A DNA stretch of 9,400 nt. Origin: JAHDDW01 sp964648795. Lineage in GTDB: Bacteria > Actinomycetota > Acidimicrobiia > Acidimicrobiales > SZUA-35. The stretch is taken from positions 1 to 9,400 of the forward strand of contig CAZYMB010000024.1 of NCBI GenBank assembly GCA_964648795.1. The letters are read 5' to 3'. The translations under genes and the position numbers were made by a program. The notes beneath the pieces are model-generated. The model saw nothing but the letters and a program-made list of their open reading frames with translations, ran no database searches and had not been told where the DNA came from. Below, piece after piece: positions 1 to 6,754 of the stretch; within the stretch, counting starts at the first letter, position 1; each line of letters begins with the position of its first letter.

Positions 1-750
1 ATCCAAAACTTCCATAATCGCATCTGTGTAGCGGCCTTGGCAGAAGTGGTAGCCAATACCCAACGTTTTTAAGTGTGTGTAGCCGTTGAGCTGGTCGTAA
101 TAGTTGTACGTTACTTTGGTGAACTTCTCTTCATCAGCTGGTTCTAGTACGGGTACTGCGTCGCCACGAAAGTATGAACCTGTCATAGCTACAAGGTGAG
201 CAGAGGTGTTGCGCATAACAGAGCGCACAAGTTCACCAAGACGGTTGTCTGCATCTGCAGATACGTGGTGGAACTCATCAATAGCTAGCAGCACATCGTT
301 AAACGCAACTTCGGGTACTTGGTCGTGAGCGAAACGCAAAGTTGCGTGAGTACATACCAACACGGCGTCGTCTGATTCTAAAAAGTCTTTCAACGCTTGT
401 ACTTTAGATTTATCGCTACCAGGGGTGCACAGGTTGTTGTGGTCGTGAACTTCCCAGTCAGCAAAGAAGCCGTGCTCTGTTAAAGCAGTAGTAGAAAACG
501 ATGCGCCAATAGATCGCTCAGGCACAGCAACAATAGCTTTCTTTAAGCCTTGGTTGTATAGCTTGTCTAAAGCTATAAACATGAGAGCACGAGATTTACC
601 AGAAGCTGGTGGAGCTTTCAAAAGCATGTACTGCGCTCCTCGAGAAAGGTAAGCCTTCTCTTGCATTTCACGCATGCCAAAGCCGTCTGTAGAGGTAGAC
701 AGGCCAGTCTGTGCGTATGTAACGTCAACAATATTGTGAGTCTTAGACAT
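1..750 (-). CDS. Superfamily 2 DEAD/DEAH-type helicase, N-terminal part (runs off left edge)
   Basis: I translated this frame by hand; it is open for 250 codons from ATG 750-748 to the window edge. It shows the first RecA-like domain of an SF2 helicase/translocase. A Walker A motif APPASGKS lies at residues 46-53, a Walker B variant DEFH at 158-161, and a motif III-like MTGS around 189-192. The stretch before Walker A (GMREMQEKAYL, from residue 25) sits where SF2 proteins contact the adenine. The second RecA domain and any nuclease or methylase partner lie outside the window, so the subfamily cannot be fixed; type I/III restriction subunits and stand-alone defence helicases are candidates. 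The first 33 codons recur as a detached copy at 6755-6855. The gene is divergent from the operon starting at 892. No good Shine-Dalgarno is visible; a weak TAAACT hexamer ends seven bases before the ATG, which would fit a leaderless message. Confidence 0.85.
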   Translation of the reverse strand, partial: MSKTHNIVDVTYAQTGLSTSTDGFGMREMQEKAYLSRGAQYMLLKAPPASGKSRALMFIALDKLYNQGLKKAIVAVPERSIGASFSTTALTEHGFFADWEVHDHNNLCTPGSDKSKVQALKDFLESDDAVLVCTHATLRFAHDQVPEVAFNDVLLAIDEFHHVSADADNRLGELVRSVMRNTSAHLVAMTGSYFRGDAVPVLEPADEEKFTKVTYNYYDQLNGYTHLKTLGIGYHFCQGRYTDAIMEVLD

Positions 751-814
751 GGCGCCTAGTTTAGTAGAACAGGCGAGCTTGAGCTTGGAAGTGGTGGTTG
801 GGTGAAGTTGCTAG
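650..814. repeat. 165-bp direct repeat, left copy (helicase 5' end plus upstream region)
   Basis: This segment aligns without gaps to 6755-6919, with 14 mismatches by hand count (about 91.5% identity). It covers codons 1-33 of the helicase gene, two bases of codon 34, and 64 bp upstream of its start. Similarity stops abruptly: to the left the helicase simply continues, and to the right the sequence from 815 has no counterpart after 6919. This copy keeps the ATG start and a full-length downstream frame, so it is the functional one. Together with the right copy it brackets the four-gene operon. Confidence 0.93.
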
Positions 815-855
815 TGTTGGACAGCTCTATGCCTCACAGTAACGTCTTTGTTGCT

Positions 856-886
856 TTGTCAGGGTGTTCCACTTGGCTTGTAGAAT
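856..886 (+). promoter_or_regulatory. Candidate promoter for the four-gene operon
   Basis: A -35-like TTGTCA (856-861; one mismatch to TTGACA) is followed after 19 bp by a -10-like TAGAAT (881-886; one mismatch to TATAAT). A start site about six or seven bases further on would fall on the ATG at 892, giving a leaderless mRNA. That fits the absence of a convincing Shine-Dalgarno in front of that ATG. The 19-bp spacer is longer than ideal. The element lies just outside the repeat, so it belongs to the cargo. Confidence 0.45.
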
Positions 887-891
887 GAAGA

Positions 892-2040
892 ATGGAGCAA
901 GGTAACAAAGACTCAGCCTTTAGTAATGTCACTTGTTCAAAAATTGCGGCTACTTCAGAGCTTTGGAGCGTAGATGGATTCGAATTTGTTGCAAATACGA
1001 CCATTTACAAAGCGCCTAACAGCCCGCTTCAAGAACGTGAGTTAGATAGTTTCTCCATATGTTTTGGAAGTGCCCCTTCGTTCTGGCCAGCTTGGCTCGA
1101 GGGGCTCGTTCCAGAGTCATCGGGGGTGTTGCATGTCGATATGAACGGCATTAGTAGCTTGGTTTACAACCGCAATACTGCGGTAGATGATGAGCTACTT
1201 CGGTCGCTGGTTCAGGAGTTTGGTTTGTTGGCAGGCGGCAAATACTTTCGTCTGGGAGTTTCCGGTTTGCCAGGCACCGCTGATAGAGGTCCTGCAGATG
1301 TGGCTGAGCTAGCTCTTTTAAATGGTAAGACTGGGGACATCGAGGTTTTGTCGAAGGCAGGATTTCTCAGAGCAGGAGAAGACTTTGCCGATGTTGCGAG
1401 TATCGACAAACTGCAGCCAGAAAATCCGAATCGAAGGTTTGCGTACTCCCAAACTTCGTTTGTGCCACTCAACGACTCACTCGAAGCTACTTCCCATCAA
1501 GATCGCTTCCTGAAAATACGAGTTGATAAAAAAACAAGTCTGCTACGGGTCCTTGCTGATCTCGCAGATAACAACAACCTAAATGCCTTCTCGTGTGCGA
1601 TAACTTTAAGAGGCGAAGGAATAGGAAATTCATTAGTAATTGGCCGAGTCGCAGCTACTGGTAAACCAGCCAAGTGGTCCAGTCTCGACGATGCATCATC
1701 TGCTGGGGTGATCCAAGAGTTTTTGCTGGAGTCGGATCAAACCTGCGTAGCTGTTGGCGCTCGCCTACAGCGCTCAGAACCGGATTGGGAGAATCTGGCA
1801 GGCAAGCAGTATCAGTCTGATGGCCACTTTCATGCATTCATAGAACCGACGCCAGGTAAGGCCTTGCAGCACTCAGGCTTTCATTTAAGGGATATCAAGC
1901 TCGAAATAGGGTCAACATTTTCGATTGACTTGTATCCGATTAGCAAGCGTATCCGAATTCACCCCCTCGAAAGTAGTGGTTCCGAGAGCGTATGTGCGTC
2001 GAGTGGGCGTTCGATTATAGAACTAGCAGGGTTGGGTTGA
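892..2040 (+). CDS. Operon gene 1: unknown protein with probable C-terminal PPC/DUF296-like domain
   Basis: This is a soluble-looking protein of 382 residues with no signal peptide or membrane segment. I do not recognise residues 1-203. From about residue 204 to 370 the layout resembles the PPC (DUF296) fold. It begins with a strand (RFLKIRV) and a helix (SLLRVLADLADNNNLNAF) of the kind seen at the start of those domains. It then has a GHFH motif (H312, H314) and, 17 residues later, SGFHL (H331). The HxH plus downstream GGHL-type histidine is the metal-binding signature of prokaryotic PPC proteins, whose chemistry is largely uncharacterised. The related acetolactate decarboxylase-type HxH arrangement is an alternative. 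The ATG was chosen because it sits at the predicted transcription start and the next gene follows at once. The stop (TGA) is one base before the ATG of gene 2, indicating tight co-transcription. The gene is real; the domain call is moderate. Confidence 0.8.
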   Translation: MEQGNKDSAFSNVTCSKIAATSELWSVDGFEFVANTTIYKAPNSPLQERELDSFSICFGSAPSFWPAWLEGLVPESSGVLHVDMNGISSLVYNRNTAVDDELLRSLVQEFGLLAGGKYFRLGVSGLPGTADRGPADVAELALLNGKTGDIEVLSKAGFLRAGEDFADVASIDKLQPENPNRRFAYSQTSFVPLNDSLEATSHQDRFLKIRVDKKTSLLRVLADLADNNNLNAFSCAITLRGEGIGNSLVIGRVAATGKPAKWSSLDDASSAGVIQEFLLESDQTCVAVGARLQRSEPDWENLAGKQYQSDGHFHAFIEPTPGKALQHSGFHLRDIKLEIGSTFSIDLYPISKRIRIHPLESSGSESVCASSGRSIIELAGLG

Positions 2041-2041
2041 G

Positions 2042-4858
2042 ATGTTCGATCACAACCATGAGTCAGTTGTAGCGATCTTTGATGTAGACAGGACCCTTTT
2101 CAGTAGCACCGCTTGGTTTCACGCTTGCACCCACCCTGGCCTACTTATAGATCCAATCGAGATCAAAACGTTTTTAGAACTCAATCGCCAAGCATATGAA
2201 GCCAAGTCGTTGCCATTAGCAAAGTTTCGTCAGCAGACTTTGGAGCTAGTAGATACAACAATATCTTCTGAGTTCATAGACGTAGTCACAGATTACTCAG
2301 TTTTAATTGACTCTTCAGTTCCATCCCCAGACCTAAAGTTAGGTTTGGCCGGAGTATTTACTGCTGAGAAGCTTCAGGCGTATTCGGAACCGTTCGAACT
2401 AATCAAACTTCTCAAGCGTTTCTATGGTTCTAAGTTCAGAGTTGTATTTCTTTCATCGGGCTACGAAGTATTTATCCGGGGGGTTGTCAAGACCCTGATG
2501 TCGCAACATGGGGTTAGCTGCAACTATCAGGTAGAGGGCTCGGAGCTGGAATCAGATAGAAATGGACGACTTGTTGAGACTAGGTTTTTGTCTCAACAAG
2601 ACAAGTATGAATATGTGAAAAACCTGCAATCACAAGGGGACTATGTCTGCTTTCTTGCCGATGACTCAAATGAAGAACCTTTGCTGTTCGATGCCGTAGA
2701 AAGAGGCGGTGGTAAAGCTCTAAAGATAGACCACGTTAGCGGTATGGTCAGCAATAGCTGGCAAAGCTTCGCCGAAGACCATTTGCAGCGAGAACAGATA
2801 CGAACTGCCTGTATTCACGCACTAGGTGGTGGCGCTATAAGTGGGCATGTTTCGTCAGCTGAGAGGTTAGGGGTGAAGCAGAATGAGCTTGGTGTGATCG
2901 AGCTGCCGAATTCAGAGTTCACGGTTCTACTAAATAACATTGAAGACACGTTTCGTGAATTTCTGGTTGAAGTTGCTTGGAGCGACCGAGGTACGATGGC
3001 TTTAAGAGGACCCAGCTATTATTACTGGTTACCGTCCTATCTATCAAAACGATTAGAGAGTGCTGGTGAGACATGGTCCAACCTGTTGGACTTAGTAGTT
3101 TCAACTCTTAGTAACCCTTTTGAGCTTAATGGTCGCAGGTCACAGCGGATAGCGGTTTACGCTTTGCTAGATCACTTCCTGAACCTGGTCTTAGCTGCAG
3201 TCCATGGTTTGGATACTTCACAGTTAAGAGATAGCACCGTCAATAAGCAGGACCTAGGTGAGCTGCTGGATCAGGCAGCTATCAAAACCTATGAGGCGAT
3301 CGAACTTCTGTGCTCGAATAGAACAGGCTTCGAACTAGCAACTTTGGTCGAGCTGGCAAAAGAAATACAGTCGCACAAAGACGAATTATCAGCCCTGGTT
3401 AATCAAGTAACTTTTAACCGCGAGTTAGATAATCCCTTAGAAGTTCTTGACCTGATGCAAGGTATTCGTAACGAGCGAGTCGCTGGCAGAGAACCTTCCG
3501 CTGTAGCAAGCCTTGCCTACGGTGGTACGGATCTGGTATATGCGTACAAGGCAGTGGTCGATCTGGCTTGTACTATCATTCACATTCATTTTAGTTCTAA
3601 GGATTTCTTGCGAGGCAAGATGGTTAGATCAGAACTGTCTGAACAGTTTTGGTTGAGGAAAAAAGTGCCTCCACGAATGAGACATATTTTAGAAGCTGTG
3701 CCTGGCAATGGACCTAGTATGCTCGTTCTCGACAACAACGTTACGACTTTTGAATCTATAAGATCAGTGAAAACTGCCCTTCGGTTGCTTGGCTGGAACG
3801 TCAGGGCGGCTGTTGATTCCTTTTATATAGACAACATGGTTGATTATTTAGTCGGAAATGACGCAGAGGAATTGATCGAAGACTGGTACGCACAACTTGA
3901 CTACTCAGTGTCTAAGGAATATGTCAGCGCTTTTTCTACCTGGGGTACTGGACAGAAGGCTGCGCTCCTGGAGAAAGCGTACTATCGACCAGAAGCTGCT
4001 TTCAGCACTTCCGAAGTCCAATCTAAACAGCTCGATAAATACCTCCTAGTCCCACTCAAATTGTGTCGAGTACATAACTTAGTGGACCTAGAGGTTGCGA
4101 AAGCTATAGGCGCCTGCCAAATAGGCATCCATGCGGTTTACTCTGACCAGCTTAAGTATCTAGAGCAACATTCCAGCTATAAACCGATATATCCAATAAA
4201 CCGAGTAGTCGAGGGTCTACCTATCAGCTGGTATGAACTTCAGTCAATACAAGAGATGGTTAGCCAGCTCAAAGGTATTGCTCCAGTTGTTCTTTTTGAA
4301 GAGAGGACACCGCTACCCAAGATGCTTGAGTGTCTTAAAATATTCGGGATTACCGAAGCTGAACGTGTCTTGCAATTTCAACACCGCGTCGACAGTGCGT
4401 TCATTGAAATGGTTAAGAAGACTGGCGTAAAAGTTATCGCCACCGTTGGTTTCCAGCAGCAAGACTTCCGTAGCTACTTTCAGATGTTAGCTAGTGAGTT
4501 ATCGGTTGATGATGTCATCTTGATTGATTTTTCACAGTATCAACCTGATCTCATTTCAGGAGCTCAGGTGGGCTTACCTATAACCAACAAAGAAGCATTT
4601 CTAAATGAGGTTGCTCCCTTGTTGGCGCTTTCTGACGTCCCAATTATGGTTGCTGATCATGCATCGCGTAAAGCAATGACACGGCTTAGAGAAATACTGG
4701 TGGATCATTCTGTCAATTTCGCAGGATTTGATATTCAAAATGTAGTGGAAGCACCCCGATCTGAACAAAGATATGTTCTCATCGATGGCAAAGATGGGCC
4801 TCATCAGGGGCTTGTTCGAAAATCGAGTTCAAGGGGTATCTTGGAGTGGGGGAGTTAG
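2042..4858 (+). CDS. Operon gene 2: HAD phosphatase fused to PRTase-like domain and unknown C-terminal region
   Basis: This is a multidomain protein of 938 residues. Residues 9-245 form a HAD-superfamily hydrolase of the subclass I, phosphoserine-phosphatase-like type. Motif I is FDVDRT (D14, D16), motif II has S138/S139 in FLSSG, the motif III lysine is probably K188, and motif IV is ADD (D207, D208). All catalytic positions are present, so phosphatase activity is plausible. Residues 250-460 are mostly helical by eye and unrecognised. Residues 480-600 look like a type I phosphoribosyltransferase core: a YGG-containing strand-loop at 493-495 and a strand followed by DNNVTTF (564-570), where classical enzymes have a D-D/E-x-x-T-T-G PRPP loop. 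The second acidic residue and the glycine are replaced. Residues 690-938 contain alternating strands and helices that I cannot assign. It starts one base after gene 1 stops, and its end abuts gene 3. A nucleotide-metabolism role is inferred. Confidence 0.85.
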   Translation: MFDHNHESVVAIFDVDRTLFSSTAWFHACTHPGLLIDPIEIKTFLELNRQAYEAKSLPLAKFRQQTLELVDTTISSEFIDVVTDYSVLIDSSVPSPDLKLGLAGVFTAEKLQAYSEPFELIKLLKRFYGSKFRVVFLSSGYEVFIRGVVKTLMSQHGVSCNYQVEGSELESDRNGRLVETRFLSQQDKYEYVKNLQSQGDYVCFLADDSNEEPLLFDAVERGGGKALKIDHVSGMVSNSWQSFAEDHLQREQIRTACIHALGGGAISGHVSSAERLGVKQNELGVIELPNSEFTVLLNNIEDTFREFLVEVAWSDRGTMALRGPSYYYWLPSYLSKRLESAGETWSNLLDLVVSTLSNPFELNGRRSQRIAVYALLDHFLNLVLAAVHGLDTSQLRDSTVNKQDLGELLDQAAIKTYEAIELLCSNRTGFELATLVELAKEIQSHKDELSALVNQVTFNRELDNPLEVLDLMQGIRNERVAGREPSAVASLAYGGTDLVYAYKAVVDLACTIIHIHFSSKDFLRGKMVRSELSEQFWLRKKVPPRMRHILEAVPGNGPSMLVLDNNVTTFESIRSVKTALRLLGWNVRAAVDSFYIDNMVDYLVGNDAEELIEDWYAQLDYSVSKEYVSAFSTWGTGQKAALLEKAYYRPEAAFSTSEVQSKQLDKYLLVPLKLCRVHNLVDLEVAKAIGACQIGIHAVYSDQLKYLEQHSSYKPIYPINRVVEGLPISWYELQSIQEMVSQLKGIAPVVLFEERTPLPKMLECLKIFGITEAERVLQFQHRVDSAFIEMVKKTGVKVIATVGFQQQDFRSYFQMLASELSVDDVILIDFSQYQPDLISGAQVGLPITNKEAFLNEVAPLLALSDVPIMVADHASRKAMTRLREILVDHSVNFAGFDIQNVVEAPRSEQRYVLIDGKDGPHQGLVRKSSSRGILEWGS

Positions 4859-4862
4859 GCGG
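4857..4862 (+). promoter_or_regulatory. Shine-Dalgarno AGGCGG deciding the start of gene 3
   Basis: AGGCGG (one mismatch to AGGAGG) lies seven bases before ATG 4870. The frame is also open from GTG 4846, which would overlap gene 2 by 13 bp and add eight residues. The better-placed site, and the normal distance from ATG 4870 to the P-loop (MADIKKVAVTGLPG), favour the ATG. Confidence 0.55.
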
Positions 4863-4869
4863 TTTCTTT

Positions 4870-6126
4870 ATGGCGGATATCAAGAAGGTAGCAGTTACAG
4901 GTTTACCAGGAGTCGGTAAGACCTGGTTACTAGATTCACTAATAGCTAGGCAGAATGCGGTTGAAGAAAAGCTATTTCTCGTGACTCCAGAAGTGCCACG
5001 TATATTCATGGACGGCGGGGTGAGTAGCCCATTTTGGGCTGAGTTGGTTAGTGATCGTGAAAGCGACATCGAGTTTAGCCAGACAATCCAAAAAACCAGA
5101 AGAGCCTTAGAAGAGGCTTTTACAGTCGTTGCCCGCCAGTCCAATGTTGACTTTGTTTTCTGTGATCGTGGTCTGCCAGACAATGGGACCTATTTGCAAG
5201 ATGGTGAAAACTATGAAGAGCTTTTCGGTGCTTCTCTAGAACAAGATATAAATCGTTACGACTACGTGATTCACTTAGGCTCAGCTAGATCAGACGAACA
5301 ACGCCAATATTCAGACCCAGATGAGGCCCGCCTTAATGAGATTGAGCAGCGAACTTCTGATATCTGGAGCAAGCATCCCAACTACAAGTTCTTCCCTATC
5401 GAGGGTGGATTTGTTGCCAGAAATCGCAGCGTGTTAAGTTACCTGCAAACACTTGAACCCGGTTTCAAGAAGTTAAGTTCTAGCCGTATTTCTCGATACC
5501 GGTATTCGATACGAGAGCCACTTGCTGGGCTACAAGCGACGAACGTTACCGAAGGCTGGATCCCACCCAAGGATGCGTTTGAGGTCTTAGGAACCAAAGA
5601 CCTATTTACGATGTTGGTTTCTGGACCTTCATATGAGACGGCATTTCATCACAATCCATCCCCTGAGGTATTAGTTCAGTTGGTTGGCTCTGCTGAGATC
5701 GAATACATCGAAGGTAGCGAGTTTAAAAGATTAGAGTTAAGCGAGGGTTCAGCGATAGTCTTTCCGGCTAATGTGCCGCATCGGCCGATAAGAGGAGCTG
5801 GGACTAAGGGGCTCGTTGTTGAAAGGGTTAGAGATAGCTCCGAACTTGAATTCAAGGCTTGGTACTGCCGTGAGTGCATGGTGCAGATCCTTATTTTCGA
5901 AATTGATGAGAAGATCCCCAATCGACCGATGGAATCTTGCAAAAACTGTTTCGAAAGTACCCTGGTTACTCCAAGGTTGTCTGCCTTCGCCGCTTCACGT
6001 CCGTTACAAGAAACAGAAGAGCTCTCTGCTAGTGGTCTAGTTGAGGCTGACGCCCACCCCATGCAAATACACAGCTATAGGATTGTCAGCCCAGTGCCAA
6101 AGGGTAGAAATCGAAGTATCAATTAG
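4870..6126 (+). CDS. Operon gene 3: AAA_28 (NadR-kinase-like) P-loop domain fused to 3-hydroxyanthranilate 3,4-dioxygenase-like cupin
   Basis: The protein is 418 residues from ATG 4870 (426 from an in-frame GTG at 4846). Residues 1-200 match the AAA_28 kinase-like family, which includes the ribosylnicotinamide kinase domain of NadR. They carry a Walker A GLPGVGKT (11-18), the TPEVPR segment, and FCDRGLPD with D99 and R100. Residues 210-360 match 3-hydroxyanthranilate 3,4-dioxygenase (3-HAO). That enzyme opens the ring of 3-hydroxyanthranilate on the route to quinolinate. The three Fe ligands are kept (H260, E266, H304), as are the equivalents of substrate residues R99 (R308) and E110 (E318). 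The C-terminal rubredoxin-type pair of CxxC motifs is also kept (C333/C336, C357/C360). The R47 equivalent is E256, so the substrate pocket is altered. The last 58 residues are unassigned. It is 11 bp after gene 2 and 36 bp before gene 4. The kinase-dioxygenase fusion is unusual; both assignments come from visible motifs. Confidence 0.87.
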   Translation: MADIKKVAVTGLPGVGKTWLLDSLIARQNAVEEKLFLVTPEVPRIFMDGGVSSPFWAELVSDRESDIEFSQTIQKTRRALEEAFTVVARQSNVDFVFCDRGLPDNGTYLQDGENYEELFGASLEQDINRYDYVIHLGSARSDEQRQYSDPDEARLNEIEQRTSDIWSKHPNYKFFPIEGGFVARNRSVLSYLQTLEPGFKKLSSSRISRYRYSIREPLAGLQATNVTEGWIPPKDAFEVLGTKDLFTMLVSGPSYETAFHHNPSPEVLVQLVGSAEIEYIEGSEFKRLELSEGSAIVFPANVPHRPIRGAGTKGLVVERVRDSSELEFKAWYCRECMVQILIFEIDEKIPNRPMESCKNCFESTLVTPRLSAFAASRPLQETEELSASGLVEADAHPMQIHSYRIVSPVPKGRNRSIN

Positions 6127-6154
6127 TCCAGATAGGCTTTGGGTTTAGCTGTCT

Positions 6155-6160
6155 GGAGAG
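6155..6160 (+). promoter_or_regulatory. Shine-Dalgarno GGAGAG deciding the start of gene 4
   Basis: GGAGAG ends two bases before ATG 6163, so the GGAG core is four bases from the start codon, slightly close but usable. The frame is also open from TTG 6139, which has no comparable site and would add eight hydrophobic residues not expected in this family. ATG 6163 is therefore preferred. Confidence 0.5.
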
Positions 6161-6162
6161 TT

Positions 6163-6753
6163 ATGAGTTTTGAAGCTGGTAGTAATAGTGCACTAAGCTT
6201 GCTTCTTCGTTGCGAAGAACTTAAAGGTGTGGAACGTCATACAAAGGTCATGACAGGTAGTCGTCACGAAAATTCAGCTGAGCATTCTTGGCATGCCTCT
6301 TTAGCGGGCTACCTATTGCGTGAATATGAACCAGCCAGTCTTGATCGTGCAAAGGCAATGTCGATGTTGCTGCTCCACGAGTTAGTCGAGATTGAAGCAG
6401 GTGATCACGATGTCTTTGGAACTGGTATTGAGGGCCGGCAAGAGAAGGAAGTAGAAGCCGCCAAAGTTCTTTTTGGGACAAGTAATTCAGAAGTTGTAGT
6501 TGAAATAGATCAACTTTGGAATGAATTTGAGTTTGGGGATACAACCGAAGCCAAGTGGTGTCGTGCAGTAGATGCTTTCATGCCTATGTTGGTTAACATC
6601 GCCGACGATGGCGCCGCCTGGGAAGGCTTTGTAAGTAGCAGGGATGCTTTCCTAGAGAAGAAGTCACATATAAAGGATGGTTCCGAAGCTCTCTGGAAGT
6701 TGTTTTTGGAAATGACTGATTACTCAGTTGAGCGTGGTTGGTTAAAAGCTTAG
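6163..6753 (+). CDS. Operon gene 4: HD-domain phosphohydrolase (YfbR/HDDC2-like nucleotidase family)
   Basis: The protein has 196 residues from ATG 6163, the usual size for this family of HD-fold metal-dependent 5'-nucleotidases. The conserved order is visible. It comprises the basic lead-in GSRHENSAEHSWH (H41 as first metal ligand), then LLLHELVEIEAGD (72-73 is the HD position), then the LWNEFE segment (118-123), then AVDAFMPML with D137. The expected HD dipeptide is H72-E73, a conservative change at a metal ligand. In the family E76, three positions after the HD aspartate, has been linked to catalysis, and it is present. The substrate cannot be read from sequence; nucleoside monophosphates are typical. 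It is the last gene of the operon, and its TAG stop is one base before the right-hand repeat. An in-frame TTG 6139 is an alternative, longer start. Confidence 0.87.
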   Translation: MSFEAGSNSALSLLLRCEELKGVERHTKVMTGSRHENSAEHSWHASLAGYLLREYEPASLDRAKAMSMLLLHELVEIEAGDHDVFGTGIEGRQEKEVEAAKVLFGTSNSEVVVEIDQLWNEFEFGDTTEAKWCRAVDAFMPMLVNIADDGAAWEGFVSSRDAFLEKKSHIKDGSEALWKLFLEMTDYSVERGWLKA

Positions 6754-6754
6754 A

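Larger units (their letters stand above)
815..6754 (+). other. Cargo segment bracketed by the 165-bp direct repeats
   Basis: This is the 5.9-kb interval between the two helicase-derived repeats. It contains one promoter region and four co-directional genes and nothing else recognisable. The right boundary falls one base after the stop codon of the last gene, so almost no non-coding DNA is carried there. Comparing the first and last about 40 bp shows no terminal inverted repeats, and no integrase, transposase or resolvase is encoded. The arrangement could come from single-crossover (Campbell-type) integration of a circle carrying a helicase 5' fragment, from recombination between two related helicase loci, or from loss of most of a second helicase gene. 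That it is a discrete insertion is inference from the repeats. Confidence 0.55.

Noticed and set aside
4846..4869. GTG 4846 as the start of gene 3
   Set aside because: ATG 4870 has a better-placed Shine-Dalgarno and gives the usual distance to the P-loop; the GTG remains possible.
4779..5183. 134-codon minus-strand open frame across the gene 2/gene 3 junction
   Set aside because: It lies antisense to two well-supported genes with clear motifs, and its translation shows no domain; it is a shadow frame.
5676..6062. 128-codon minus-strand open frame inside gene 3
   Set aside because: It is antisense to the 3-HAO-like domain, whose metal ligands and CxxC pairs are read on the plus strand.
6139..6162. 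TTG 6139 as the start of gene 4
   Set aside because: ATG 6163 is preceded by GGAGAG and begins with a typical N-terminus for this HD family; the TTG has no ribosome-binding site.
815..6754. Classical transposon or integrative element
   Set aside because: No transposase, integrase, resolvase, terminal inverted repeats or short target-site duplication could be found. The flanking repeats are helicase gene sequence.
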